Part shown: piece after piece, positions 7,960-16,958 of the stretch
Numbering within the stretch: position 1 is the first letter of the stretch
Layout: each line of letters begins with the position of its first letter
From: Chryseobacterium sediminis
GTDB taxonomy: Bacteria; Bacteroidota; Bacteroidia; Flavobacteriales; Weeksellaceae
Assembly: GCF_008386505.1 (NCBI RefSeq)
Contig: NZ_VUNZ01000007.1
Location: 62,001 to 126,000 of the forward strand
Direction: 5' to 3'
Length of the DNA stretch: 64,000 nucleotides
The notes under the pieces: model-generated
Databases searched by the model: none
What the model saw: the letters and a program-made list of their open reading frames with translations, nothing else
What the model was told of the DNA's origin: nothing
Program-made: the position numbers and the translations under genes

Positions 7960-9090
7960 ATGAATATTGGAATTATTGGGGCAGGAACCATGGGTGTAGG
8001 AATTGCTCAGGTGGCTGCCACAGCAGGATGCAAAGTAGTATTATTCGATGCTAATGCTCCGCAAATTGATAAAGCGCTTGCTGGTTTAGAAAAAAACCTT
8101 CAAAAGCTAACAGAGAAAGGTAAAATCTCTCAGGAAAAAGCAGCAGAAATCAGAAACAATATCGTAAAAGGTGAAGCATTGCAGGATTTAAAAGATTCTG
8201 ATTTGGTGATCGAAGCGATTATTGAAAACAAAGACATCAAAACCAAAGTGTTTACAGAACTTGAAAATTATGTTTCAGAAAGCTGTATCATCGGTTCCAA
8301 TACTTCATCTATTTCTATCACCTCTCTTGGTGCAGAACTAAAGAAACCGGAGCGTTTCATCGGAATTCACTTTTTCAATCCGGCTCCGTTGATGCCTTTA
8401 GTGGAAGTTATTCCATCCTTATTAACAGAAAAAACATTAGCAGAAAAAATATACAACCTCATGAAAGAATGGGGGAAAACTCCTGTTATTGCCAAAGATA
8501 TTCCAGGATTTATCGTCAACAGAATTGCCAGACCTTATTATGGGGAAGGGATTAGAATTGTTGAAGAAAACATTGCAACACCGGAACAGGTGGATGACGC
8601 AATGAAAACTTTGGGGAATTTCAAAATGGGACCTTTTGAATTGATGGATCTTATTGGAGTTGATGTGAATTTTTCGGTAACAACAACCGTTTATAAGGAT
8701 TATTTCTACGATCCGAAATATAAACCATCATTACTTCAGCAAAGAATGTCTGAAGCAAAACTTCACGGAAGAAAAACAGGAAAAGGTTTCTACGATTACA
8801 GTGAAGGAGCAGAAAATCCTGTTGCCCAAAAAGATGATGCTTTGTATCAGCAGATCTTTTTAAGAATCATTTCAATGTTGATCAATGAAGCTGTTGAAGC
8901 TAAAAGACTGGGCGTTGCGAATGATGAAGATCTCGAACTGGCAATGCAGAAAGGAGTAAACTATCCGAAAGGCTTATTAAGCTGGGGGAAAGAAATCGGG
9001 TATGCAAAAATCTCCGAAACCCTTCAGAACCTTTACGAAGAATATCAGGAAGAAAGATATAGACAGAGTCCTTTACTGAGAAAATTATAA
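7960..9090 (+). CDS. paaH: 3-hydroxyacyl-CoA dehydrogenase PaaH
   Basis: PaaH oxidises 3-hydroxyadipyl-CoA to 3-oxoadipyl-CoA with NAD. The 376-aa protein starts with the Rossmann motif GIIGAGTMGVGIAQ, has the SNTSSISIT loop near residue 115 and the catalytic His in GIHFFNPAPLMPLVEV near residue 140. The C-terminal 3HCDH domain is doubled, which makes it longer than the roughly 280-aa butyryl enzymes. GRKTGKGFYDY, near residue 268, marks the end of the first C-terminal domain. Its position between paaG and paaI supports the Paa role. Confidence 0.92.
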   Translation: MNIGIIGAGTMGVGIAQVAATAGCKVVLFDANAPQIDKALAGLEKNLQKLTEKGKISQEKAAEIRNNIVKGEALQDLKDSDLVIEAIIENKDIKTKVFTELENYVSESCIIGSNTSSISITSLGAELKKPERFIGIHFFNPAPLMPLVEVIPSLLTEKTLAEKIYNLMKEWGKTPVIAKDIPGFIVNRIARPYYGEGIRIVEENIATPEQVDDAMKTLGNFKMGPFELMDLIGVDVNFSVTTTVYKDYFYDPKYKPSLLQQRMSEAKLHGRKTGKGFYDYSEGAENPVAQKDDALYQQIFLRIISMLINEAVEAKRLGVANDEDLELAMQKGVNYPKGLLSWGKEIGYAKISETLQNLYEEYQEERYRQSPLLRKL

Positions 9091-9172
9091 ACCTACAGAA
9101 ATCTAATAGTTGAACTGTCATGCTGAGCGAAGTCGAAGCATATTACTGTAAAGATTTAACTGTTACATTAGA
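9091..9172. repeat. REP-like dispersed repeat, second copy
   Basis: The core at 9116-9139 reads GTCATGCTGAGCGAAGTCG followed by AAGCAT, and closely matches the cores at 4754 and 13440. TGTTACATTA to its right resembles the flank words of the other copies. Confidence 0.65.
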
Positions 9173-9180
9173 AAAACTTC

Positions 9181-9489
9181 ATGAATATAGAAGAATTCAG
9201 GGCAGAGCTGGAAACCAGACTTTCAATAGAGAAACAGTATTTAATTCAGGAGGCTTCTTCTGTTGATGAGCAGGAAAGACTTGAACTGTTAGGAAAGTTT
9301 AATGAAAAATATAAAGAGCTGATCAAAAGATTAGCCAAAGAAAATGGAATTGATTTAAACGCATTCTTTCCCTCTGAAAATTCATCGGACTCAGAAAATC
9401 TTTCCTACGAACAGATTATTCTTGGTAAAACAATGAGTGTTTACGACAGATTGTCCGATGAGCTGTATGAAGAAATAACAAACATATAA
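9181..9489 (+). CDS. Small hypothetical protein in the paa cluster
   Basis: This 102-aa protein is charged and helical, with EEFRAELETRLSIEKQY at the start and a predicted amphipathic helix at KEYK/KELIKRLAKENG near residue 45. No domain is recognised. It lies nine bases before paaI, so it is probably co-transcribed and perhaps coupled with it. A link to phenylacetate breakdown is inferred only from position. Confidence 0.75.
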   Translation: MNIEEFRAELETRLSIEKQYLIQEASSVDEQERLELLGKFNEKYKELIKRLAKENGIDLNAFFPSENSSDSENLSYEQIILGKTMSVYDRLSDELYEEITNI

Positions 9490-9498
9490 TTAATAGAA

Positions 9499-9912
9499 AT
9501 GAATCCAAGACAAGTAGCAGATTATATGTTCAATCAGGATTATTTTTCCCAATGGATGAATATTAAGATGATTGAAGTAAAAGAAAATTACTGTTTAATA
9601 GAAATGCCCATTAAGAAAGATATGATTAACGGGCTTAAAACAGTTCATGGCGGAGTTACCTTTGCTTTTGCAGACTCAGCGCTGGCATTTTCTTCCAACA
9701 ATAAGGGTGATGCAGCTGTTGCACTAAACTGTATTATCAATTTTACCAAAGCCGGAAAAGAAGGCGATGTTTTCAGAGCTGAAAGTATTTTGGTCAATGA
9801 TACCAGAAAAACGGCGGTGTACGATATTCAGATTACCAATCAAAATAAAGAACTGATTGCAAAATTTGTAGGAACAGTCTACAAAATCGGAAAGAAAGTA
9901 ACCGAACTATAA
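9499..9912 (+). CDS. paaI: Hydroxyphenylacetyl-CoA thioesterase PaaI
   Basis: This 137-aa hotdog-fold thioesterase carries the PaaI signature GLKTVHGGVTFAFADSALAF near residue 45, where the HGG motif and the following Asp mark the active site. PaaI releases CoA from dead-end phenylacetyl-CoA intermediates, protecting the cell from CoA depletion. Length and position in the operon fit the family. Confidence 0.92.
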   Translation: MNPRQVADYMFNQDYFSQWMNIKMIEVKENYCLIEMPIKKDMINGLKTVHGGVTFAFADSALAFSSNNKGDAAVALNCIINFTKAGKEGDVFRAESILVNDTRKTAVYDIQITNQNKELIAKFVGTVYKIGKKVTEL

Positions 9913-9942
9913 AAACACTAACCAGATACCAGATTAACCAAA

Positions 9943-10638
9943 ATGAGAAAAATATTTCTATTGCTTTTTTGGATTTCATCTTTATTGATGAATGCTCAGC
10001 AGCAAGTAAACGAAGCTTTGAAAAAAGAACTCGACGAGATCATGAAGGTAGATCAAGGGTACAGAATGCTTTTCGATTCTGAAATAACACCGGAAAAAAG
10101 AGAACAGCTCTTGGAAGACCTGAACATTGATAAAGAAGAATTCAAAAAGAAAAGCTGGCAGCTGGTTGCAGAGCATGACAGCCTGAACATTCAAAAAATT
10201 GAAAACATTATTTCAAAGTATGGCTATCCTGGAAAAATATTGGTTGGAGAACCTACAAATAAGGCAGCTTGGTACGTGATCCAGCATTCAACCAAAATTG
10301 GAAAATATCTGCCTCTCATTAAGGAAGCTGGAAAAAAGAAAGAAATTCCGTTTACCTGGGTTGCTATGATGGAAGACCGATACCTTATGAATGAAAATAA
10401 AGAACAGATCTATGGAACGCAGGGAAAAGGAGAAATGACAAAAGATAAGGACGGCAAGGAAGTCTTTATCAGTTTTGTTTGGCCTGTAAAAGATCTTAAA
10501 AATGTAAATAAAAGAAGAAAAAAGGCTGGGTTTGATTCTACTTTTGAGGAAAATGTCAAAAGGATGTATGGACCGGATTTTAAGTACGAACCCTATACTT
10601 TAAAGCAGGTTTTAGAACTAAGAAATAAAAACAAATAA
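9943..10638 (+). CDS. Exported DUF6624-type protein
   Basis: This 231-aa protein begins with a signal peptide (MRKIFLLLFWISSLLMNAQQ). The mature part has the motifs YGYPGKILVGEPTNKAAWYVIQH near residue 90 and MEDRYLMNENKEQIYGTQG near residue 140, which I associate with DUF6624. The biochemical role is unknown. Being exported, it cannot act on CoA esters in the cytoplasm, so its place among paa genes is odd. It may be a passenger. Confidence 0.75.
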   Translation: MRKIFLLLFWISSLLMNAQQQVNEALKKELDEIMKVDQGYRMLFDSEITPEKREQLLEDLNIDKEEFKKKSWQLVAEHDSLNIQKIENIISKYGYPGKILVGEPTNKAAWYVIQHSTKIGKYLPLIKEAGKKKEIPFTWVAMMEDRYLMNENKEQIYGTQGKGEMTKDKDGKEVFISFVWPVKDLKNVNKRRKKAGFDSTFEENVKRMYGPDFKYEPYTLKQVLELRNKNK

Positions 10639-10701
10639 ATAGAAAAGGGAGAGTTTGATAATTTCAAATTATTGCATTATCCTATTTTCAAAGTAAAAAT
10701 T

Positions 10702-11907
10702 ATGAACAACGTATACATTATAGACTATGTCAGAACTCCCATCTCAAAACTACAGGGAGGATTATCAGAAGTAAGAGCAGATGATTTGGCAGCTATTGTG
10801 ATCAAAGAAGTGGTTGCTAGAAATCCCGAAGTTCCTGTAGAGGAAATTGAAGACGTTATTTTCGGATGTGCCAATCAGGCGGGAGAAGATAACAGAAACG
10901 TAGCAAGAATGGGACTTTTGTTGGCTGGTCTTCCTTATAAAATTGGTGGAGAAACTGTCAACAGACTATGTGCTTCAGGAATGTCTGCGGTAGCGAATGC
11001 ATTTCGTTCTATTGCTGCCGGAGAAGGAGAAATTTATATTGCCGGAGGAGTAGAACATATGACACGTTCTCCATATGTGATGTCAAAACCTGGTGCTGCT
11101 TTCGGAAGAGATAGTCAGATGTTTGATACCACTTTCGGATGGCGTTTCATCAACCCTAAGATGAAAGAATTATATGGAGTTGACGGAATGGGTGAAACGG
11201 CTGAAAACTTAGCAGATATCCACCAGATCAACAGAGAAGATCAGGATAAATTTGCCCTTTGGTCTCAGCAGAAAGCTACAAAAGCACAGGAAAGCGGAAG
11301 ACTGGCAGAAGAAATTGTAAAAGTTGAAATTCCTCAGAGAAAAGGAGATCCTGTTGTTTTTGAAAAAGATGAATTCATTAAGCCAACTTCTTCTATGGAA
11401 GGTCTTGCAAAACTTCGTCCTGCTTTCAGAAAAGAGGGAACGGTAACTGCAGGAAATGCTTCAGGAATGAATGACGGTGCTGCTGCTTTGATTTTAGCAA
11501 GCGAAGAAGCCGTGAAAAAATATGGATTAAAGCCAAAAGCCAGAATTTTAGGGTCATCTGTAGCAGGAGTAGAGCCAAGAATTATGGGGATTGGACCGGT
11601 AGAAGCTACTCAAAAGCTGTTGAAAAGACTGAATCTTTCTCTGGAGGATATGGACATTATTGAACTCAATGAAGCATTTGCAGCACAGGCACTTGCAGTA
11701 ACGAGAAGTTTAGGTTTAAGAGATGATGATACCAGAATAAATCCTAATGGTGGAGCAATTGCAATTGGGCACCCACTGGGAGTTTCCGGAGCAAGAATTG
11801 TAGGTTCTGCAGCTATGGAACTTCAGAAGCAGGATAAAAAATATGCATTGTGTACCCTTTGTATCGGTGTCGGACAGGGATATGCAATGGTGATTGAAAA
11901 AGTGTAA
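10702..11907 (+). CDS. paaJ: 3-oxoadipyl-CoA / 3-oxo-5,6-dehydrosuberyl-CoA thiolase PaaJ
   Basis: PaaJ cleaves the beta-oxo intermediates of the pathway to acetyl-CoA and the shortened acyl-CoA. The 401-aa protein starts MNNVYIIDYVRTPI and has the catalytic Cys in NRLCASGMSA near residue 90. It also has the active-site His in IAIGHPLGVSGARI near residue 355 and the second Cys in LCIGVGQG near the end. The ATG at 10702 is used because upstream in-frame residues from 10672 are not thiolase-like. Confidence 0.93.
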   Translation: MNNVYIIDYVRTPISKLQGGLSEVRADDLAAIVIKEVVARNPEVPVEEIEDVIFGCANQAGEDNRNVARMGLLLAGLPYKIGGETVNRLCASGMSAVANAFRSIAAGEGEIYIAGGVEHMTRSPYVMSKPGAAFGRDSQMFDTTFGWRFINPKMKELYGVDGMGETAENLADIHQINREDQDKFALWSQQKATKAQESGRLAEEIVKVEIPQRKGDPVVFEKDEFIKPTSSMEGLAKLRPAFRKEGTVTAGNASGMNDGAAALILASEEAVKKYGLKPKARILGSSVAGVEPRIMGIGPVEATQKLLKRLNLSLEDMDIIELNEAFAAQALAVTRSLGLRDDDTRINPNGGAIAIGHPLGVSGARIVGSAAMELQKQDKKYALCTLCIGVGQGYAMVIEKV

Positions 11908-11951
11908 TTTATATTCAAATTATCTGATTTTCAAATTTTTAAATTAAAAAA

Positions 11952-12545
11952 ATGAATATCTACTCATACCACGGGATTCGTCCCATTATAAAACCCTCTG
12001 CCTACATCCATCCGCAGGCAGTCATTATCGGGAATGTAGAAATAGGTGAAGAAGTATATATTGGTCCCAATGCGGTAATTCGTGGGGACTGGGGGAAAAT
12101 TATTATTAAAGACGGAGCAAATGTACAGGAAAACTGTACACTTCATGTTTTCCCGAATATAGAAACCATACTGGAAGAATCTGCACACATTGGACATGGG
12201 GCAATCATTCATTCAGGACACATCGGAAAAAACTGTTTGATCGGGATGAATTCTGTTGTGATGGACAAAGCTTATATCGGTGACGAAAGTATTGTCGGAG
12301 CATTAGCTTTTGTACCTGCCAATTTCAGATGTGAGCCAAGAAAGCTTATTGTTGGAAGCCCTGCAAAAATTATCCGTGACGTTTCCGATGAAATGATTCA
12401 CTGGAAAACAGAAGGAACAAAACTATATCAGGAACTCGCAAGAGAAGGAAAAGAAGCTATTCTGCCTTGTGAACCTTTTACAGAATATGTTCAACAAATT
12501 CCAACGAAAATTGTGGATTACAGTATCTGGGATGATGTAAAATAA
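11952..12545 (+). CDS. paaY: PaaY-like gamma-carbonic-anhydrase-fold thioesterase
   Basis: This 197-aa protein is made of left-handed beta-helix hexapeptide repeats (IGNVEIGEEVYIGPNAVIRGDW, NVQENCTLHVF). Its metal-binding histidines lie in ESAHIGHGAIIHSGHIG near residue 78. In characterised clusters PaaY hydrolyses toxic 2-hydroxycyclohepta-1,4,6-triene-1-formyl-CoA. Position beside paaJ and paaZ, and the C-terminal extension beyond the helix, favour PaaY over other gamma-CA proteins. Confidence 0.87.
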   Translation: MNIYSYHGIRPIIKPSAYIHPQAVIIGNVEIGEEVYIGPNAVIRGDWGKIIIKDGANVQENCTLHVFPNIETILEESAHIGHGAIIHSGHIGKNCLIGMNSVVMDKAYIGDESIVGALAFVPANFRCEPRKLIVGSPAKIIRDVSDEMIHWKTEGTKLYQELAREGKEAILPCEPFTEYVQQIPTKIVDYSIWDDVK

Positions 12546-12564
12546 TGACCATTTAAAATTAAAT

Positions 12565-13392
12565 ATGATTAAAAAAATTGCACTTATATGCAGCATGGTG
12601 TTGGCGATGAATAGTGTAGTGTCAGCACAGACTGTTACGACAAAACCGCTTACAATAGGAGAAGTGAGGACGATTAAGTCCAAAACGTTAAACGAAGACA
12701 GGACATTGAATATTTATCTTCCACAAGGCTATGATAAAACAAAATCATACCCTGTAATCTATCTGTTGGATGGAAGCATGAATGAAGACTTTATTCACGT
12801 GACAGGATTAGTACAATTCTTTAATCAAATGTATTCTATGCCGGAAACCATTGTGGTGGGAGTTGCTAATGTAGACAGAAAAAGAGATTTTACTTTTCAT
12901 ACAGATTTGAAAGACTTGCAGAAAGATTATCCTACAACAGGACACTCAGATAAGTTTATTGCATTTGTTGAAAAAGAATTAAAGCCTTATGTTGAAAGTC
13001 AGTTCAAAACAACAGACAAGTACCTTTTTGGTCAATCTTTAGGGGGACTTTTGGCAACAGAAATCTTACTGAAGAAACCTGAAATGTTCAATAACTATTT
13101 TATTATCAGTCCAAGCTTATGGTGGGATGATGAAAGCCTTCTGAACCAGGCAGGAACATTGCTTTCAAAATCTCCGGATACTAAAAAGTTTGTCTATGTT
13201 TCTGTAGGGAAAGGAGAACATCCGGTGATGATAAAAGATGCTGAAGCTTTCTACGATGTTTTGAAAAAGGCAGGAAAGAAAAACTGGACATTAGAATATA
13301 AAATGATGGAAACAGACAATCACGCAACCATTCTTCACAGAAGTTTATATGAAGGATTAGTGAAAATGTTTCCTTACCAGGAGCCGAAATAA
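12565..13392 (+). CDS. Exported esterase of the alpha/beta-hydrolase (esterase D / IroE-like) family
   Basis: This 275-aa protein has a signal peptide (MIKKIALICSMVLAMNSVVSAQ). The hydrolase domain carries the nucleophile elbow GQSLGGLLA near residue 155 and a likely catalytic His in TDNHATILH near residue 251. The YPVIYLLDG segment near residue 63 is typical of PF00756 esterases. The substrate is unknown. It separates paaY from paaZ on the same strand and may be a passenger in the operon. Confidence 0.85.
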   Translation: MIKKIALICSMVLAMNSVVSAQTVTTKPLTIGEVRTIKSKTLNEDRTLNIYLPQGYDKTKSYPVIYLLDGSMNEDFIHVTGLVQFFNQMYSMPETIVVGVANVDRKRDFTFHTDLKDLQKDYPTTGHSDKFIAFVEKELKPYVESQFKTTDKYLFGQSLGGLLATEILLKKPEMFNNYFIISPSLWWDDESLLNQAGTLLSKSPDTKKFVYVSVGKGEHPVMIKDAEAFYDVLKKAGKKNWTLEYKMMETDNHATILHRSLYEGLVKMFPYQEPK

Positions 13393-13439
13393 ATAATAAA
13401 TCTAATAATATGACAATGTAAAAATGTAATTTTCAGACT

Positions 13440-13468
13440 TGTCATGCTGAGCGGAGTCGAAGCATCTC
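13440..13468. repeat. REP-like dispersed repeat, third copy
   Basis: The core reads GTCATGCTGAGCGGAGTCG followed by AAGCATCTC. The flanks again carry ACAATGTAAAAATGTAA on the left and CTGCTACATTGATAAATT on the right, as in the copy at 4715-4819. The element fills the spacer between the esterase and paaZ. Confidence 0.7.
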
Positions 13469-13512
13469 ATAGATCAACTGTTACACTGCTACATTGATAA
13501 ATTAAATATTTT

Positions 13513-16008
13513 ATGGAAAAGTTAAAAAACTATATCTACGGACAATGGGTAGAAGGTACCGGAAACGGAGTTCCCTTGTACAATGCCGTTACAGGAGAGC
13601 AGGTAGCTGTTTCCGATACCGAAGGGCTTAATTTTGAACAGGCTCTTGACTACGGAAGAACAGTAGGGTACAAAAACCTTTCTTCAATGACTTTCTACGA
13701 CCGTGGAGAAATGTTGAAAAAGGTAGCACTTTACCTGCTTGAAAGAAAGAAAAAATATTACGACTTATCATACAAAACCGGAGCTACACATGTGGATTCA
13801 TGGGTGGATATCGAAGGAGGTTTCGGAACTTTCTTTACCTACTCCGGATTGGCAAAAAGAATGCTTCCCAATACTTCATTTTGGGTAGACGGAGATACTC
13901 AGAAAATTTCAGCTAACGGAACTTTCTTAGGAACTCATATCTTAACACCTAGTGAAGGTGTTTCTGTACAGATTAATGCTTATAACTTTCCGGTGTGGGG
14001 AATGTTGGAAAAACTTTCTACCTCATTATTAGCGGGTGTTCCTTCCATCGTGAAACCGTCTCCTTTCGGATCTTATCTTACCAATGCAGTATTCCAGGAT
14101 ATGATTGAAAGTGGAGTATTGCCTGAAGGTGCTGTTCAGTTAGTTTGTGGTGAGCCGGGAAATATTCTCGATTATGTACAGGATGGAGACTCTGTTTTAT
14201 TTACAGGTTCTGCACATACAGGAAGAAAATTAAAATCTCTTCCTTCTATCGCTGGAAATGCTGTTCGTTTCAACATGGAAGCAGATTCATTAAACTGTTC
14301 TATCCTTGGACTGGAAGCAAAACCGGGAACACCTGAATTCGATCTATTCATCAAAGAAGTTCGTAACGAAATGACTACGAAAGCAGGACAAAAATGTACT
14401 GCAATCAGAAGAATTATCGTTCCTGAACATTTAATCGGTGACGTTCAGAATGCTTTATCTAAAGCTTTGGATCAGACTAAAATAGGAAACCCATTAAGCA
14501 GAGAAACCAAAATGGGATCTTTGGTAGGAAGACAGCAGTATGAAGAAGTTTTAAGAAAAGTAAACATCTTAAAATCAGAAACAGAACTTGTTTATGACGG
14601 AAAACACGAACTGGTAGATGCCAACTATGAAAATGGGGCATTCATGAGTCCGAAATTATTCCTGAATGACAAGCCTTTTGAAAAAAATATCTCTCATGAT
14701 GTAGAAGCTTTCGGGCCGGTATCTACATTGATGCCGTACAAAGATGCTGAAGAAGCTGCTGCATTGGCAAAAAGAGGAAAAGGAAGTTTGGTAGGGTCTA
14801 TCGTTTCTCATGACGAAAACTTTATCGCTGAAACTTCTTGGAAAATGGCTTCCCAACATGGAAGAATCTTTGTTTTGAACAGAGATAACGCCAAAGAAAG
14901 TACAGGTCACGGTTCCCCACTTCCTACACTAATGCACGGAGGTCCTGGTAGAGCCGGAGGTGGTGAGGAAATGGGAGGTCTAAGCGGTCTTCATTTCTTC
15001 TTACAGAAAACAGCCATTCAGGGATCACCAGATGTACTGAAAGCAATTACTAAGATCTACCAGCAGGGAGCAGAGAAGAAATTCTCAGACAAACACCCTT
15101 TCCAGAAATATTTTGAGGAAGTTGAAGTAGGAGACTCTTTAGAAACAGCAGGAAGAACAGTTACCGATGCAGATATCGTTAACTTCTCCAATGTTTCATG
15201 GGATCATTTCTATGCACATACTGATGCAACAAGTTTAACGGGAACAATCTTTGATAAAACGGTAGCTCACGGATATTTCATCCTTTCAGCGGCAGCAGGA
15301 TTATTTGTTTCAGGTAAAAAAGGACCTGTTATTGCCAATTACGGATTAGAAGAATGTAGTTTCTTCAAACCTGTATATGCCGGAGATACCATCACTGTTT
15401 ATTTAACAGCAAAAGAAAAAATCAACAGAGGAGTAAAAGGTAGAAACATTCCTTCCGGTGTTGTAAAATGGCTGGTTGAAGTAGTGAACCAAAGAGATGA
15501 GGTAGTTTGCGTAGCAACGATCTTAACATTGGTTGCAAAACAATCCCCTTTCATTGATCTGAATGTGAAAAACGTTCAAAAAATGTTGAATGGATTAATA
15601 GAAAGTACTCCTGCGCTTTGGGGGAAAATGTCTCCACAGCAGATGATTGAGCATTTGGAACAAGCAGTTCTGGTAAGTCTCGGAGAACCTGAGGCTGAGA
15701 AGTGTTTTACTCCTGAAGAACATCTTGAAAAATGGCAGGATTCTCTTTATAACCACAGAGCAATGCCAAAAGAATTTACCGCTCCTTTCCTTCCAGAGGA
15801 TGGCTCACTTCCGGAACCAACACATAGAAATCTGGAAGCAGCAAAACTGTCATTCATGGATAACCTAAAGAAATTTGTAGTTTATTACAAAGAAAACCCA
15901 CAGGCGGAACACATGAATTTTGTATTCGGCAAACTGAATAAAGAAATGTGGGAATTAATGCACAAAAAACATTTTACGCACCACTTCCAACAGTTTGGAT
16001 TGATTTAA
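13513..16008 (+). CDS. paaZ: PaaZ: oxepin-CoA hydrolase / aldehyde dehydrogenase with C-terminal DUF1569 fusion
   Basis: PaaZ opens the oxepin-CoA ring and oxidises the resulting semialdehyde with NADP. The aldehyde dehydrogenase domain (about 1-510) has Glu256 in FNMEADS and Cys295 in AGQKCT, matching the E. coli catalytic residues. The MaoC-type hydratase domain (about 530-680) has Asp564 and His569 in SWDHFYAHTD. The E. coli protein ends near 681 residues; this one has 831. The extra 145 residues (about 686-831) resemble DUF1569, a DinB-like fold, with MSPQQMIEHLEQ and HKKHFTHHFQQFGL. It is the last gene before the operon terminator. Confidence 0.94.
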   Translation: MEKLKNYIYGQWVEGTGNGVPLYNAVTGEQVAVSDTEGLNFEQALDYGRTVGYKNLSSMTFYDRGEMLKKVALYLLERKKKYYDLSYKTGATHVDSWVDIEGGFGTFFTYSGLAKRMLPNTSFWVDGDTQKISANGTFLGTHILTPSEGVSVQINAYNFPVWGMLEKLSTSLLAGVPSIVKPSPFGSYLTNAVFQDMIESGVLPEGAVQLVCGEPGNILDYVQDGDSVLFTGSAHTGRKLKSLPSIAGNAVRFNMEADSLNCSILGLEAKPGTPEFDLFIKEVRNEMTTKAGQKCTAIRRIIVPEHLIGDVQNALSKALDQTKIGNPLSRETKMGSLVGRQQYEEVLRKVNILKSETELVYDGKHELVDANYENGAFMSPKLFLNDKPFEKNISHDVEAFGPVSTLMPYKDAEEAAALAKRGKGSLVGSIVSHDENFIAETSWKMASQHGRIFVLNRDNAKESTGHGSPLPTLMHGGPGRAGGGEEMGGLSGLHFFLQKTAIQGSPDVLKAITKIYQQGAEKKFSDKHPFQKYFEEVEVGDSLETAGRTVTDADIVNFSNVSWDHFYAHTDATSLTGTIFDKTVAHGYFILSAAAGLFVSGKKGPVIANYGLEECSFFKPVYAGDTITVYLTAKEKINRGVKGRNIPSGVVKWLVEVVNQRDEVVCVATILTLVAKQSPFIDLNVKNVQKMLNGLIESTPALWGKMSPQQMIEHLEQAVLVSLGEPEAEKCFTPEEHLEKWQDSLYNHRAMPKEFTAPFLPEDGSLPEPTHRNLEAAKLSFMDNLKKFVVYYKENPQAEHMNFVFGKLNKEMWELMHKKHFTHHFQQFGLI

Positions 16009-16027
16009 TTCAGGAAAATATAAATTT

Positions 16028-16059
16028 AAAATCCCTTTCAGTAATTGGAAGGGATTTTT
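16028..16059 (+). terminator. Intrinsic terminator after paaZ
   Basis: A 12-bp stem, AAAATCCCTTTC / GGAAGGGATTTT with one T-G pair, has a 7-base loop and ends in a T-rich run. It lies 20 bases after the paaZ stop and closes the paa cluster. Confidence 0.85.
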
Positions 16060-16107
16060 ATTTTAAATATGACCGGAAATACATAAATTCAGAAATATTT
16101 TTTAATC

Positions 16108-16833
16108 ATGAAATCTTTAAAAATCTTCGTTATCATTGTCCTTTGGACTTCTTCAATTTTATTCTTTTTTTCCTGCTCGCGAAATCCTAAACCAGACAAA
16201 GAAGGGTATTTTTCTGAAGAAAAATTTGTTGATAGCCTGAATGTTGGAATGAAGGGTAAAACCAAAGTCGAGATTGAAAAATTCCGGCATGTCAAGAAGG
16301 GTGATGTGTTTGTTACCTTGAATTTTTATGATCTAAAAGATATCTGGGTGGAAGCCAAAGGTTCAATGTTTCATACCTGGGAATTAAGGAACAGTTTTAA
16401 ATTTATCAAAGATGGAGTAACCGGTTTGGATGTTCAGATAAGTGATTTCAATAATGATGGCTTCAACGATGTGACTTATCAAAGCGGAATTGCAGGAAGA
16501 GGAGGAAATATTATAATGACCTTATTTTTATATGAACCTAAAAATAAAGATTTTATCCACATCAAAAATTCAGATAATTATCCAAACCTAAGTTTTAATT
16601 CAAACCTAAATTGTATCAATTCTGTAATTTTAACAGGTTCTACCACAACGGTATTTCTAAAAATTAAAAAAGATTCCCTGGATGAATTTGCACGAGTAGA
16701 TGTTTCTGATAAAATAGTGGTGGAAGAAAAAGATTCTACTGGTAAGTTTAAAATTATTGAAGAAAAACCATTCAAAGGAAATAACGAAGACTTTTATAAA
16801 GCTTTTAGAAACTACAAGCCTTTAGAATATTAA
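16108..16833 (+). CDS. Hypothetical lipoprotein
   Basis: This 241-aa protein has a lipoprotein signal peptide ending in the lipobox-like FFFSCS at about residue 25, so it is probably anchored in a membrane. The mature part contains ISDFNNDGFNDVTYQSG near residue 112, an FG-GAP/VCBS-like calcium-binding loop. No family is recognised. It stands alone between the paa terminator and the peptide gene. Confidence 0.8.
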   Translation: MKSLKIFVIIVLWTSSILFFFSCSRNPKPDKEGYFSEEKFVDSLNVGMKGKTKVEIEKFRHVKKGDVFVTLNFYDLKDIWVEAKGSMFHTWELRNSFKFIKDGVTGLDVQISDFNNDGFNDVTYQSGIAGRGGNIIMTLFLYEPKNKDFIHIKNSDNYPNLSFNSNLNCINSVILTGSTTTVFLKIKKDSLDEFARVDVSDKIVVEEKDSTGKFKIIEEKPFKGNNEDFYKAFRNYKPLEY

Positions 16834-16906
16834 TGATTTGTATATGGAAATGTTCATTATTTCAATTAGTTATGTTTTTTTTGTTTAAAAATGATTAACT
16901 TTAATA

Positions 16907-16938
16907 GGCGAAATCCGAAAAGCATATAGAGTAGGAAA
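16907..16938 (+). promoter_or_regulatory. Conserved upstream element, copy A
   Basis: GGCGAAATCCGAAAAGC is followed, after ATAT, by AGAGTAGGAAA, ending 20 bases before the ATG of the peptide gene. Near-identical two-block elements precede the second peptide gene (43004-43035, minus strand) and the tail-collar gene (20255-20289, minus strand). Outside these blocks the three upstream regions differ, so the element is conserved by function or recent copying. It could be a promoter, a protein site or a short structured leader. Confidence 0.65.
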
Positions 16939-16958
16939 GAACATCAAAACTAAACACT

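Noticed and set aside
16907..16938. Sigma-54 promoter as an explanation for the shared upstream element
   Set aside because: The GG and GC pairs in block 1 are 13 bases apart instead of the required 10, and the variable gap to block 2 does not fit.
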